Under the pieces are notes generated by a model, which saw only the letters and a list, made by a program, of their open reading frames with translations, did not search any database and was not told the origin of the DNA. DNA of 64,000 nt from Thermohalobaculum sp035527255. Its GTDB lineage: Bacteria; Pseudomonadota; Alphaproteobacteria; Rhodobacterales; Rhodobacteraceae. The stretch is from contig DATLAW010000237.1 of NCBI GenBank assembly GCA_035527255.1, forward strand, positions 13,385-77,384. The letters run 5' to 3'. Shown piece after piece: positions 17,773 to 26,966 of this stretch (positions are counted from its first letter, which is position 1; each line of letters starts with the position of its first letter). Position numbers and translations under genes: made by a program.

Positions 17773-17903
17773 TCTGCATTTCTTAACGTCATGCAGAAAT
17801 CGAAACAGATTGGATCGGACACCGGCGCCCTCCAGCGAGACCGGTGAGATCGGTCTCACCCTAGGGTAGTATACCCAAGCTTAAGATATCACAAGGTCGA
17901 CCA

Positions 17904-19103
17904 TCAAAGCCCCGCCTCCGCCGCAACCTGAGCGCGAGGCTTCCGCGCCCGCTCGGTTGCCGATTTCAACTGGCCACACGCCGCCATGATGTCTTCGCCG
18001 CGCGGGGTGCGAACCGGGCTGGCGTAGCCTGCCCGGTTGACGATCTCGGCGAAGGCCTCGATCCGGTCCCAGCTTGAGCGTTCGTGGACGGCACCGGGCC
18101 AGGGGTTGAACGGGATCAGGTTGATCTTGGCCGGGATGCCGGCGATTAGTTTGACCAGCCGCTTGGCGTCGGCGTTGCTGTCGTTCACGTCCTTCAGCAT
18201 CAAGTACTCGAATGTGATCCGCTCGGAGTTCGAAAGCCTGGGGTACTGGCGGCAGGCATCAAGCAATTCAGCGATCGGCCATTTGCGGTTGATCGGGACC
18301 AGCTCGTTGCGCACGGCGTCGGTGGTGGCATGCAGGCTGATCGCCAGCAGCGTGCCGATCTCGTAGCCGGAGCGGGGGATTTCCGGGGCCACGCCGGAGG
18401 TGGAAAGCGTGATGCGGCGGCGGCTGAGCGACAGCCCCTCGCCGTCCATGGCGATCTTCATTGCGTCGCGCACGCCATCGAAATTGTACAGCGGCTCGCC
18501 CATGCCCATCAGCACGACATTGGTAATATAACGCTTGTCCGACGGGCGCTCGCCAACGACCGGCCACTCGCCGAGGTCGTCGCGCGCAACCATGATCTGA
18601 CCGGCGATCTCGCCCGGCGTCAGGTTGCGGACCAGCTTTTGGGTGCCGGTATGGCAGAACGTGCAGGTCAGCGTACAGCCGACCTGGGACGAGACGCACA
18701 GCGTACCGCGCTCCTCGTCGGGGATATAGACGGTCTCGACCTCGTGCCCGCCTGCAATGCGCAGCAGATATTTGCGGGTGCCATCGGCCGAGATCTGGCG
18801 GGTGACGATTTCGGGGCGGGTGATGACAAATTGCTCGGCGAGGAGGCCACGGAAGGCTTTCGACAGGTTGGTCATCGCGGAAAAGTCAGAGACCCCGCGC
18901 TGGTAGATCCATTGCCACACCTGGCCGGTGCGCATCGCTGCCTGGGCCGTGGGCACTCCGGCCTCGATCAGCGTGTCGTGCAGCCGCTCGCGGGTCAGGC
19001 CGACCAGATTAGGGAGCGCGCCGACGTCCGCCTTGCGAGGCAAGGTGGCGAAATCCGGCTGGATCGCAGTTCCGCCCGGGGGGCGCGTAATGCTCTCGGT
19101 CAT
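17904..19103 (-). CDS. rlmN: 23S rRNA/tRNA adenine-2 methyltransferase RlmN
   Basis: 399 residues. Radical-SAM enzyme that methylates C2 of A2503 in 23S rRNA (and A37 in some tRNAs). Cys143, Cys147 and Cys150 in GCTLTCTFCHTG bind the 4Fe-4S cluster. Cys136 (TLCVSSQVGC) and Cys376 (EDIMAACGQL) match the two catalytic cysteines of E. coli RlmN. The block VLMGMGEPLYNFD is the SAM-binding GEP motif. Length and motifs are normal. It sits alone, with the IalB gene 110 bp upstream on the same strand. Confidence 0.95.
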   Translation of the reverse strand: MTESITRPPGGTAIQPDFATLPRKADVGALPNLVGLTRERLHDTLIEAGVPTAQAAMRTGQVWQWIYQRGVSDFSAMTNLSKAFRGLLAEQFVITRPEIVTRQISADGTRKYLLRIAGGHEVETVYIPDEERGTLCVSSQVGCTLTCTFCHTGTQKLVRNLTPGEIAGQIMVARDDLGEWPVVGERPSDKRYITNVVLMGMGEPLYNFDGVRDAMKIAMDGEGLSLSRRRITLSTSGVAPEIPRSGYEIGTLLAISLHATTDAVRNELVPINRKWPIAELLDACRQYPRLSNSERITFEYLMLKDVNDSNADAKRLVKLIAGIPAKINLIPFNPWPGAVHERSSWDRIEAFAEIVNRAGYASPVRTPRGEDIMAACGQLKSATERARKPRAQVAAEAGL

Positions 19104-19213
19104 CGGCCTTCGGTTCTGGTGAGTTGCAAGGATATGCCCCTCCCCCTCACGGGGAAGGCCGCAGGCCCTAGCACATGCGCCGCCTCAATGCCAGACCGCT
19201 GACGAGCACGGGA

Positions 19214-19768
19214 CTACTTGCAGAGCGCAGCCGCCGCCTCCAGCGCTGCGCTAAAGCCGCTCAGCGAGAAGCTATCGGCCGTCTTGGTGCCCCGCGTCGA
19301 CTCGCCTTCGAGTTTGGCGCTCGAGCCACGGCGAAAAGCTTCGATCAGCGCGGCGTCGTCCTGGGCCGAAGGCGACCAGGCGTTTTCACCTTCGGTAAAC
19401 AGGGTGAACTTCTTATCGCCAACCGCTGCGCCAACCTCCGATCCCTTCTTGAGTGGATATCCACTCAGATAAGAGACCTCGTTGACGACACCGTCCGCCG
19501 GTCTAATCGACACCATCAGGAAGATGTCGCCCCGGTTCACCTTGACGGTCTTTCCATCACGCGAGGCGCCGGTCTTGGTCGGCTGTGACACGATCCAGCA
19601 AACCTTTTGCTGACCGCTGCCGGCCTCAAAGACCGACCAATCCTTTTTGGCATCGACGCGCGCCTGGGTCTGCGCCTCGGCAGCGCCCGGGACGACAGCC
19701 CCTAACAGAAGCGCGGCCAGTAACGCGGCCGGTAACGCGGTCGTCCCCAGTTTCAAAAATTTCGACAT
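19214..19768 (-). CDS. Invasion-associated locus B (IalB) family exported protein
   Basis: 184 residues. The signal peptide is ALPAALLAALLLGAVVPGAAEA. The mature part begins with a conserved WSVFEAG and has a KVCWIVSQPTKT stretch, a DIFLMVSIRP strand and a closing FSLSGFSAALEAAAALC. These match IalB proteins, small periplasmic proteins that are common in alphaproteobacteria and were named after Bartonella. They have no established biochemical role, and the name should not be read as virulence. Two conserved cysteines (in KVCW and the C-terminal ALC) may form a disulphide. Confidence 0.87.
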   Translation of the reverse strand: MSKFLKLGTTALPAALLAALLLGAVVPGAAEAQTQARVDAKKDWSVFEAGSGQQKVCWIVSQPTKTGASRDGKTVKVNRGDIFLMVSIRPADGVVNEVSYLSGYPLKKGSEVGAAVGDKKFTLFTEGENAWSPSAQDDAALIEAFRRGSSAKLEGESTRGTKTADSFSLSGFSAALEAAAALCK

Positions 19769-19977
19769 GCTCGCCTCACTTTAGGTCTTCCGCGGATCTT
19801 GGATGTCCGTCCGGAAGTGTTTCGTATCATTATCCCACATCGGTGTTTATCCCGTTGCGAATTGCAGCATACTGTAACTTGTGGGGAGAATTCCACCCCA
19901 GTACATCGCGAAAAACGGTCTTCTTGATTACAATACGCGTGAATGACGTGGGTCCGGCGCGAAAACGGAGCAAATGA

Positions 19978-20985
19978 ATGAGCGAGCAGGTCAATCCGGT
20001 CCTTGCCGAGGTTTGGCGGGGTGAGATCTTGGAGTGCGTGCATCGGGGCACTGCGGTGGTCGCGACGGCGTCGGGCGAGGTGGTCGAGGCTTGGGGTAAT
20101 CCGGGGCGGGTGATCCTGCCGCGCTCGGCCTGCAAGATCATCCAGGCGCTGCCGCTGGTCGAGAGCGGGGCAGCGGATGCTGTTGGGCTCGGGACCGAGC
20201 AACTGGCGCTCGCCTGTGCCTCGCATCAGGGGGCGTCGGTGCATACCGGGCTGGCGCAGCGCTGGCTGGAGGGGATCGGGCTTGGCGAGACCGACCTCAG
20301 ATGCGGCGCCCATGTGCCGAACGATCCGGAGGCGAGCCATGATTTGTATCACCGCCGCGCCCGGCCGGATCAGTTCCACAACAACTGCTCGGGCAAGCAT
20401 TGTGGCTTCCTGACCGCCAACCGGCATCTTGGCGGCGGGGCGGACTACGTCGAGCCGGATCATTCGTTGCAGAGGGCGGTGCGGCAGGCAACCGAGGAGG
20501 TGACCGGCGAGACCGTTGTAGGGTTTGCCATCGACGGTTGTTCGGCGCCGAATTTTGCCATCTCTCTGAAGGGTCTGGCAACCGCGATGGCGCGTTTCGC
20601 GACACCGGAGACCAACTTTACCGGCGCCAGGGCTGTGGCGGCACGGCGGCTGCGTGAGGCGATGGCGGCGCATCCGGTGCTGGTCTCGGGTGAGGGCCGT
20701 CCCGTCACCAACCTGATGCGGGCGTGCAGTGGCCGGGCCATGGTAAAATCCGGCGCGGAGGGGGTTTTCATCGCCATCCTGCCTTCGAGAGGCCTGGGAA
20801 TTGCGCTGAAGGTCGACGACGGCAGCGGGCGCGGCAGCCAGGCGGCGATCGCGGCGCTGCTGGCCCGGTATGGTGCGCTGGATCGGGCCGATCCGGTCTA
20901 CACCGCGTTGGCGGACGCTCCGATCCTGAACTGCCGGGGCTACGCCCACGGCCATCTCAGGGCGGCGGAGACACTGTCGGGGTGA
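19978..20985 (+). CDS. Asparaginase (type II-like family of Rhizobium/thermophile type)
   Basis: 335 residues, cytoplasmic. Matches the Pfam asparaginase_II family (Rhizobium etli AsnA-like), which hydrolyses asparagine to aspartate and ammonia and is unrelated to E. coli AnsB. Signature blocks: SACKIIQALPLVESG, ALACASHQG, NNCSGKHCGFL and AIDGCSAPNFAI. The Cys-rich and Ser/Lys positions around CSGKH belong to the active site of this family. The ATG is preceded by a spacer without a strong Shine-Dalgarno. The last 29 bp overlap the convergent transporter gene. Confidence 0.88.
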   Translation: MSEQVNPVLAEVWRGEILECVHRGTAVVATASGEVVEAWGNPGRVILPRSACKIIQALPLVESGAADAVGLGTEQLALACASHQGASVHTGLAQRWLEGIGLGETDLRCGAHVPNDPEASHDLYHRRARPDQFHNNCSGKHCGFLTANRHLGGGADYVEPDHSLQRAVRQATEEVTGETVVGFAIDGCSAPNFAISLKGLATAMARFATPETNFTGARAVAARRLREAMAAHPVLVSGEGRPVTNLMRACSGRAMVKSGAEGVFIAILPSRGLGIALKVDDGSGRGSQAAIAALLARYGALDRADPVYTALADAPILNCRGYAHGHLRAAETLSG

Positions 20986-21871
20986 TCTGCGATGCTTGCC
21001 GCATCAGCCGGTATTCGCGCCAGATGGCGTAGAGCCCGGCACCGACGGTGATGGTCATGCCGATGATCATCCAGCGGTCGACCGGCTCGCCGAAGATGAA
21101 GGCTCCGATCGGGATGGCAAAGACCATTTGCAGGTAGCTGAAGGGCTGGATGCGCACCGCCTCGGTCGCCTCCAGCGCCCGGATCAGGCAGTAGTGGCCG
21201 AACATCGCCACGGTGGAATGGACCAGCAACCAACCGATGTCCGGCAGCCGCATCGGCGTCCAGTAGAACGGGCCGACCAATGTCAGCGCCCCTGCCCCGG
21301 CCACACCCAGCCAGAAGAACGCCGGCATGGCCGAGCCGTCGGCGCGGCTGACCATGCGGGTGGTGATGGTGTAGACCGCCATCATCGCCGCGATGGCCAG
21401 TGCGATCAGCGCGTCGGGGCGGAACATGTCGAGGCCGGGGCGCAGGATCATCACCACGCCGATGAAGCCGACGGTGATGGCCCCGGCCCGGCGCCAGCCG
21501 ATCCGCTCGCCCAGCAGCGGGATCGCCAGCATCGTCGCCAACAGGGGATGCACCGAGAATATCGCGTGGGTCTCGGCCAGCCCGAGCCGGTCGAAACTGA
21601 TCACCACGAGGACGATCTGCGCCGCCAGCAGGACACCGCGGAACACCTGGAGCCGGGGCATCTTGGTTTGGAACACCGCCCGGAGCCCGCCGGGCCGCCG
21701 CGCCACCAGCAGCACGACAAACACCGCGAACAGCCAGTAGCGGACCATGATGAAGAACTGCGGCGGGTAATGGCCCGCCAGGTACTTCGAGGTGCCGTCC
21801 TGCACCGCGAAAGCCACCATCGCCATCAGCACGAAGCGGATGCCGAGGGCGGGGTTTGAGGGCCTGCTCAC
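20957..21871 (-). CDS. DMT-superfamily (EamA) transporter
   Basis: 304 residues from the GTG at 21871. Ten hydrophobic segments form two EamA halves. The upstream frame to 21988 overlaps the davB 3' end and encodes no transmembrane segment, so the GTG is preferred. Segments include FVLMAMVAFAVQDG at the N-terminus and FSYLQMVFAIPIGAFIFGEP in the second half. EamA proteins usually export metabolites or amino acids. It starts 22 bp after the davB stop, so it may be part of the lysine operon, perhaps relieving build-up of lysine or 5-aminovalerate. Its substrate is not known. Confidence 0.82.
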   Translation of the reverse strand: MSRPSNPALGIRFVLMAMVAFAVQDGTSKYLAGHYPPQFFIMVRYWLFAVFVVLLVARRPGGLRAVFQTKMPRLQVFRGVLLAAQIVLVVISFDRLGLAETHAIFSVHPLLATMLAIPLLGERIGWRRAGAITVGFIGVVMILRPGLDMFRPDALIALAIAAMMAVYTITTRMVSRADGSAMPAFFWLGVAGAGALTLVGPFYWTPMRLPDIGWLLVHSTVAMFGHYCLIRALEATEAVRIQPFSYLQMVFAIPIGAFIFGEPVDRWMIIGMTITVGAGLYAIWREYRLMRQASQITPTVSPPP

Positions 21872-21893
21872 GCGCCGGCCTGCTCGCACGGCG

Positions 21894-23546
21894 TCATCCG
21901 GGCAGTTCGACAGGGCCGAGCGCGCCGAAGCGGTCTCCGGGACCTGGATTATCGCGATGGGAGTGCCCGCCGAGATGGGCCGTGACACCCCAGACCGCGT
22001 TCAACGCCGTTTGCACCGCGCCCTCGGCCCAGGCGGGGGTCCAGCTTACGTCATCTCCGGCGAGCAACAGGCCGCGCTGTTCGGGCGGCAGCGTGCCTTG
22101 CATGAAGTGGCCGAACATGCGGTGGTTATAGCGGTAGTGGCCCGGCAAGGCACCCTTGAAGGCGCCGAGGAAGTTGGGGTCGTTCTCCCAGCTGACGGTG
22201 ATCGGGTCGCCAATGATGTGGCTGGCGATATCGACCCGTGGGTAGATCTTGGAAAGTGCCGCCAGCGCCAGCTCAACCCGGCGCTCGAGCGGCTGCGGCA
22301 GCATCTTGAGTGCATCCGACATCCAGGAATAGGTCAGGCACATGACGCCCGGACGGCCGGGACCAAGATCGAACAGGTAAGTGCCCCGGGTCAGCCGGTC
22401 GGTCAGGGTCATCGACATCACGTCGCGCCCGGTTACCGGGTCCTTGTCCTTCCAGAATGGCCGATCGACCATGACGAAGGTCTTCGACGATTGCATGTAG
22501 CGGGTGCGGTCCAGCGCCATCCACATGTCCTGGCTGAACAGGCGCTCCTCGGTGTCGATGGCGGTGGTCAGTAGCCAGCTTTGGCAGGTGGCGATGACCG
22601 CGTCGAAAGCCTCGGTGCGGCCCCAACGGTCGGTGACATTGAGGCGCCCTTCAGCGTCGCGGAACAACCGGGTCGCACCGGGCCGGGTGGCGCCGCCGTT
22701 CAGCGCCGACAGCGTGGTGCCCGCGGGCCAATGCACCATCCGTTCCGGCACCCGGCGCCACAGACCCTGGGGCACCTGCTCGACGCCGCCGACAATAAAA
22801 CGCTGGTTCTCGTCGCATTCGGTGGCGTTAACGCGCAGGATCTCCAGCATCGAGTTGGGGAAGTCGCTGTCCCAGCCACCAGTGCCGAAGCCGACCTGAC
22901 CGAAGACCTCGCGGTGGCGGAACGAAAGCTTCTGGAACGCGCGGGACGAGGCGACAAAATCGTAGAAGGTACGCTCGTCCCAGGCCCGCACGATCGGGTT
23001 CCAGATCTCCTTGATCCGGGCGGTGTCACGGGCGCGGATAGCGGCCTTGAGATCGGAGAACCGCGCGCCCTCGTCCAACGCCTCGTTGTAGGCGGCGGCG
23101 ACCTCGCGGAACATCCGTGGCAGATCGGCCAGCGTCTCGGCGTAGTGGGTCTCGCCACCCAAATCGATCACTGTCGAGCCAGCGGCGGAGGTCAGCGGGT
23201 TCGGGAACGGGCGGCTCTCGAGCCCCAGCTTATCGACGTAGTGGTAGAAACCGGTCGAGGACACTGGGAAGCGCATGCCGCCCAACTCGGCGATGACCCC
23301 ATCGGCGCCTTCGAAGGGTTGCGAGCGAAGCCGGCCGCCGAACTGGCCGGACTCGAACAGGATCGGATGGACGCCCATGCGCATCAGCTCGTAGCCGCAG
23401 ATCACCCCGGCGATACCGGCCCCGATGATCGCGACCTTGGCACCGTGGCGTGCGCCGGGGATCGAGCCCAGCCCGGCCGGGTGGGCCAGCCAGTCGTCGA
23501 AAGCAAAGGGGAAATCGGGGCCGAAGACTGTGACGGGGGCGCTCAT
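21894..23546 (-). CDS. davB: L-lysine 2-monooxygenase DavB
   Basis: 550 residues. FAD amine oxidase fold with the dinucleotide motif VAIIGAGIAGVICG at about 38-51 and GGMRFPVSS. It oxidatively decarboxylates L-lysine to 5-aminovaleramide. Several long blocks agree with Pseudomonas DavB as I know it, among them FGPDFPFAFDDW, GFGTGGWDSDFPNSMLEI, SQDMWMALDRTRYMQSSKT and GDDVSWTPAW. Because that match is to recalled sequence, an alignment should confirm it. A tryptophan 2-monooxygenase (IaaM) is the alternative, but the neighbouring davA and gcdH support lysine. The ATG overlaps the davA stop by one base. Confidence 0.88.
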   Translation of the reverse strand: MSAPVTVFGPDFPFAFDDWLAHPAGLGSIPGARHGAKVAIIGAGIAGVICGYELMRMGVHPILFESGQFGGRLRSQPFEGADGVIAELGGMRFPVSSTGFYHYVDKLGLESRPFPNPLTSAAGSTVIDLGGETHYAETLADLPRMFREVAAAYNEALDEGARFSDLKAAIRARDTARIKEIWNPIVRAWDERTFYDFVASSRAFQKLSFRHREVFGQVGFGTGGWDSDFPNSMLEILRVNATECDENQRFIVGGVEQVPQGLWRRVPERMVHWPAGTTLSALNGGATRPGATRLFRDAEGRLNVTDRWGRTEAFDAVIATCQSWLLTTAIDTEERLFSQDMWMALDRTRYMQSSKTFVMVDRPFWKDKDPVTGRDVMSMTLTDRLTRGTYLFDLGPGRPGVMCLTYSWMSDALKMLPQPLERRVELALAALSKIYPRVDIASHIIGDPITVSWENDPNFLGAFKGALPGHYRYNHRMFGHFMQGTLPPEQRGLLLAGDDVSWTPAWAEGAVQTALNAVWGVTAHLGGHSHRDNPGPGDRFGALGPVELPG

Positions 23547-24355
23547 CAGGCGCCTTTCACGCCGGAGATTGATCCGTAGAGTTCGGGCCGCCGGTCGGCG
23601 AGATGGGTCGAGGTGGCCCGTGTCGCGGCCAGATGTTGCTTGGTCAGGTCGGCGAAGATCATCTCGTCACCGTCGCCAGCGCGGGCCAGATCGGCGCCGT
23701 CAGGGCCGCAGACACAGGACAGGCCGCAGTAGGTGAAATCGCCTTCGGCACCGCAGTAGTTGACGTAGGCGACATAGACCCCGTTCTCCTCGGCCCGGGC
23801 CGGGACGATGCGGGTCGGGATGCTGGTGAAGGGCAGCATGTTGGCGGTCGGCACCAGAATCGCATCAACGCCGGCAAGCGCCTGGGCGCGGGCCAGTTCG
23901 GGGAACTCGATGTCGTAGCAAATAGCCAACCCGAGCGACCAGCCGTCGAGGTCAACCGGCGTTGCCAGCGCCGCGCCGGGCGCGAATTGTGCCCGGTCGA
24001 CAGCGCCATAGAAGTGTGTCTTGCGGCAAGTCGCGCGGCTTTTGCCGTGCCGGTCTACAAGATGGACGGCATTGTAGACCCTGCCGTCGGGGTCAAGTTC
24101 CGGGAAGCCTACTAGCAGCGCGATCCGGTGGCGACGGGCGATCTCGGCGAAGGCTGCGATCATCGGGCCGTCCAGCGGCTCGGCGGCGGCACGCACGGCA
24201 GCCACGCCGATATTATAGCCGGTCAGCGCCATCTCCGGCGCGATCAGCAGGTTTGCGCCAGCCGCTGCGGCCGTTCCGGCAGAGCGGTTGAGACGGGCCA
24301 GCGCCACAGCGCTGCCGCCGGTCGTTGGTGGGCCCTGGTCGAGTGCGAGCCGCAT
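23546..24355 (-). CDS. davA: 5-aminovaleramidase DavA (nitrilase superfamily)
   Basis: 269 residues, carbon-nitrogen hydrolase fold. Converts 5-aminovaleramide to 5-aminovalerate plus ammonia. The catalytic triad is visible: Glu41 (APEMALTGYNIG), Lys112 (CRKTHFYG) and Cys146 (LAICYDIEFPE). NYCGAEGDFTYCG in the last third also resembles Pseudomonas DavA. It overlaps davB by one base and begins 11 bp after gcdH ends, so the genes are one transcript reading gcdH-davA-davB. Other nitrilase-superfamily amidases are possible on sequence alone; the operon decides. Confidence 0.86.
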   Translation of the reverse strand: MRLALDQGPPTTGGSAVALARLNRSAGTAAAAGANLLIAPEMALTGYNIGVAAVRAAAEPLDGPMIAAFAEIARRHRIALLVGFPELDPDGRVYNAVHLVDRHGKSRATCRKTHFYGAVDRAQFAPGAALATPVDLDGWSLGLAICYDIEFPELARAQALAGVDAILVPTANMLPFTSIPTRIVPARAEENGVYVAYVNYCGAEGDFTYCGLSCVCGPDGADLARAGDGDEMIFADLTKQHLAATRATSTHLADRRPELYGSISGVKGA

Positions 24356-24366
24356 GTCGGCTCCTG

Positions 24367-25578
24367 TCAGAAGAACGCCTGCAGCCCGGTCTGGGCGCGG
24401 CCAAGGATCAGGGCGTGGACGTCGTGGGTGCCCTCATAAGTGTTGACCGTCTCGAGGTTGACCATGTGCCGCATGACCTGGAACTCACCCGAGATGCCGT
24501 TGCCGCCATGCATGTCGCGGGCGTGGCGGGCCACCTCGAGCGCCTTGCCGCAATTGTTGCGCTTGATCAGTGAGATCATCTCCGGGGCAAAGCGGCCCTC
24601 GTCCATCAGGCGGCCAACGCGGAGACTGGCCTGGAGGCCGAGTGCAATCTCAGTCTGCATGTCGGCGAGCTTTTTCTGGAACAGCTGGGTCTGGGCCAGC
24701 GGGCGGTTGAACTGCTTGCGGTCGAGGCCGTATTGACGGGCCGCGTGCCAGCAGAACTCGGCCGCACCCATGGCGCCCCATGAGATGCCGTAGCGGGCCC
24801 GGTTGAGGCAGCCGAAGGGGCCTTTCAGACCTTCGACATTGGGCAGAAGCGCGTCCTCGCCGACCTCGACCCCCTGCATGACGATCTCGCCGGTGATCGA
24901 GGTCCGCAACGACAGCTTGTTGCCGATCTTCGGGGCGCTGAGCCCGGCCATGCCCTTCTCGAGCACGAAGCCACGGATCTGGCCGTTATGGGCGTCGGAT
25001 TTCGCCCAGATGACAAAGACGTCGGCGATCGGGGCGTTCGATATCCACATTTTCGAGCCGTTGAGGACATAGCCACCCTGCACTTTGGTGGCCCGGGTCT
25101 TCATGCCGCCGGGGTCGGAGCCTGCATCTGGCTCGGTCAGGCCGAAACAACCGATCCACTCGCCGCTGACGAGCTTCGGCAGATACTTCTGGCGCTGTTC
25201 CTCCGAGCCGTAGGTGTGGATCGGGAACATCACCAGGGATGACTGGACCGACATCATCGAGCGGTAGCCCGAATCCACCCGCTCGACTTCGCGCGCCACC
25301 AGCCCGTAGGCGACATAGCCAGCGCCGACGCCGCCGTATTCCTCCGGGATTGTGATGCCGAGCAGGCCGAGATCGCCCATTTCGCGGAAGATCGACGTAT
25401 CGGTCGTCTCCTCGGCGAAGGCGGCGATAACGCGGGGCTGAAGCTGCTCCTGCGCGTAGGCCCGTGCCGAGTCGCGAATCATCCGCTCCTCCTCGGTGAG
25501 CTGATCCTCCAGCAGGAACGGGTCGTCCCAGACAAAGCGGCTGGATTTGGACGAAGTTGCCGGAGCGTGGGTGTTCAT
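24367..25578 (-). CDS. gcdH: Glutaryl-CoA dehydrogenase
   Basis: 403 residues from the ATG at 25578, which is preceded by AGGAGG. Acyl-CoA dehydrogenase that oxidises and decarboxylates glutaryl-CoA to crotonyl-CoA, passing electrons to ETF. The catalytic Glu is about residue 382 in NTYEGTHDVH. Signature blocks include FGLTEPDAGSDPGGMKTRA and WISNAPIADVFVIWAK, which are typical of GcdH, as are the Arg near the start (DPFLLEDQLTEEERMIRD) and the HARDMHGGNGIS block. The cluster with davA and davB links it to lysine breakdown through 5-aminovalerate and glutarate. The enzymes in between (davT, davD, a glutarate-CoA transferase) are not in this window. Confidence 0.92.
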   Translation of the reverse strand: MNTHAPATSSKSSRFVWDDPFLLEDQLTEEERMIRDSARAYAQEQLQPRVIAAFAEETTDTSIFREMGDLGLLGITIPEEYGGVGAGYVAYGLVAREVERVDSGYRSMMSVQSSLVMFPIHTYGSEEQRQKYLPKLVSGEWIGCFGLTEPDAGSDPGGMKTRATKVQGGYVLNGSKMWISNAPIADVFVIWAKSDAHNGQIRGFVLEKGMAGLSAPKIGNKLSLRTSITGEIVMQGVEVGEDALLPNVEGLKGPFGCLNRARYGISWGAMGAAEFCWHAARQYGLDRKQFNRPLAQTQLFQKKLADMQTEIALGLQASLRVGRLMDEGRFAPEMISLIKRNNCGKALEVARHARDMHGGNGISGEFQVMRHMVNLETVNTYEGTHDVHALILGRAQTGLQAFF

Positions 25579-25665
25579 GGTGAGGGCCTCCTGTGATGTC
25601 GCGGCGACACTAGCGCCGGGCGCAGGTGGCGGCAACGGGTCCGGCAATATGGACGTGATGTATTC

Positions 25666-25770
25666 TAGAGCACGAGCCATGATCTCCGATTCATGGCTCG
25701 TGCTCTATCCAGTTGTTTGGTCGCATTTTCACGACGCTACGGCTGGGCGCCTTTGCTGGAAAATGCTCTA
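25666..25770. repeat. 105-bp two-hairpin dispersed repeat, copy C
   Basis: Same length and borders as the copies at 14988 and 28506, but the first hairpin is a perfect 17-bp stem of different sequence (arms start TAGAGCACGAGCC and end GGCTCGTGCTCTA). The second keeps GCATTTTC and GAAAATGC. It lies between divergent genes, gcdH and a small membrane protein. Confidence 0.85.
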
Positions 25771-25809
25771 CCATCGCTTTGCGATTGCCTGCGGCTTTTC
25801 GTCCGGGTT

Positions 25810-26259
25810 ATGCACCGCTGCATGACGCTGTTCACCAGATCACTTTGGCCCGACCGGGTCCGCCGACCATATCTGCGGCTCGCCGCGGCGCTGATCGCGG
25901 CGCCGCTGGTGCTGGCGGCAGTGATGACGCTGATCGCCTTTGTGGTTGCCGGATCGACCGAACCAACCCGTGAGGGAACCCTGGCGCTGACGACGTCGGC
26001 GGCGGTGGTATTCTTCGTCGCCCTGCCCGCTTTTGCGATGACCTTGGGGCTGGCCGGAGTCGCCCTGTTGTGGTCGCTGGGACGGCGCGGGGTGCTGGCC
26101 TGGCTGGCGACCGGGGCTGGGGCCGGAATGCTGGTCGCCACTGGGCATGGTCTGCTCGTTGAGGGCGGCATCGTTCCGGTCCAGATGGCGGTGGCCGTGG
26201 TGCTGGGCCTGGTGATGTTCGCCCTGATCCGCTGGATCGCCGGGGTGCGAGTCAGTTGA
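25810..26259 (+). CDS. Small membrane protein of unknown function
   Basis: 149 residues from 25810, or 145 from an in-frame ATG at 25822; neither has a clear ribosome-binding site. Four hydrophobic segments are visible (AALIAAPLVLAAVMTLIAFVV, TSAAVVFFVALPAFAMTLGL, WLATGAGAGMLVATGHGLL, QMAVAVVLGLVMFALI), so it is an inner-membrane protein. I do not recognise the family. It follows repeat copy C, and its stop overlaps the convergent gene at 26252 by eight bases. Confidence 0.6.
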   Translation: MHRCMTLFTRSLWPDRVRRPYLRLAAALIAAPLVLAAVMTLIAFVVAGSTEPTREGTLALTTSAAVVFFVALPAFAMTLGLAGVALLWSLGRRGVLAWLATGAGAGMLVATGHGLLVEGGIVPVQMAVAVVLGLVMFALIRWIAGVRVS

Positions 26260-26806
26260 GCCGGTAGAGGTTCGTGGGTGGGTCGACACGCTGGCCGATA
26301 CGTTCCCAGATCACATGCCGGCCTTGGCGTTCGCGCTGGAGCACGCCGACTGCGGCCAGATCACTGAAGCCCGGCAACGCCGTCAGCGCCTCCGGCAAAT
26401 TGGCGGCGCCCTCGGCGGTGGCCGGGATAACCAGTGCCGCTCCCTGCCGACCAATCAGTCGCCAGACCGGATCCTGACCGGGCGCTGTGATGTAGATGTC
26501 GACACGGACCAGATCGTCAAGTTCAAGGAACCCGCCGCCATGCGGCCCCATATAGCCGATCTCGCCCTCGCGCAGCACCACCAACCCTGCCCCGGTCACC
26601 GGGCGCACCGCCAGCGCCCCGAGCACTGCCGCGCGGAGCCAGAACAGCGCCAGCGCCGCCGCCGCCAGCACAATCCAGCCGAGTGAGCCGCCCTGCCCGA
26701 CCCAGGTGATGCCGCGCCAGCCGGTCAACAGCACCAGCCCGCCCGCCGCCGCTGGCTCGCCCCAGCGCCGGATCGTGGCTGCCGCCTCGGGCCTGATCAA
26801 ACTCAT
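26252..26806 (-). CDS. Conserved protein of unknown function with two membrane segments
   Basis: 184 residues. Two hydrophobic segments near the N-terminus (AAAGGLVLLTGWRGITWV and GWIVLAAAALALFWLRAAVLGAL) are followed by a soluble half with VLREGEIGYMGPHGGGFLELDDLVRVDIYI. It ends in VIWERIGQRVDPPTNLYRLN. I think this is a conserved alphaproteobacterial protein without a known role. It is divergent from ubiA (161 bp between starts) and its stop overlaps the small membrane protein. Confidence 0.65.
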   Translation of the reverse strand: MSLIRPEAAATIRRWGEPAAAGGLVLLTGWRGITWVGQGGSLGWIVLAAAALALFWLRAAVLGALAVRPVTGAGLVVLREGEIGYMGPHGGGFLELDDLVRVDIYITAPGQDPVWRLIGRQGAALVIPATAEGAANLPEALTALPGFSDLAAVGVLQRERQGRHVIWERIGQRVDPPTNLYRLN

Positions 26807-26966
26807 GCAGTATTCCTGTCAGTAGCCCGCCAGAATGTCGGCGCCGCACCCGACGCCGTGTCGGCGCACCCGATCCGGAGGTCGAGCCCGACGCCGGTCC
26901 TCCCACCGCGATCGGCTGAAAGGAAAAACCTGATTTTTGCAGCCGTTTGTGCCATAAACTTGCCCA

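Noticed and set aside
21894..24355. Indole-acetamide (IaaM-IaaH) auxin pathway
   Set aside because: The second gene is a nitrilase-superfamily enzyme, not an amidase-signature IaaH, and gcdH in the operon fits lysine catabolism.
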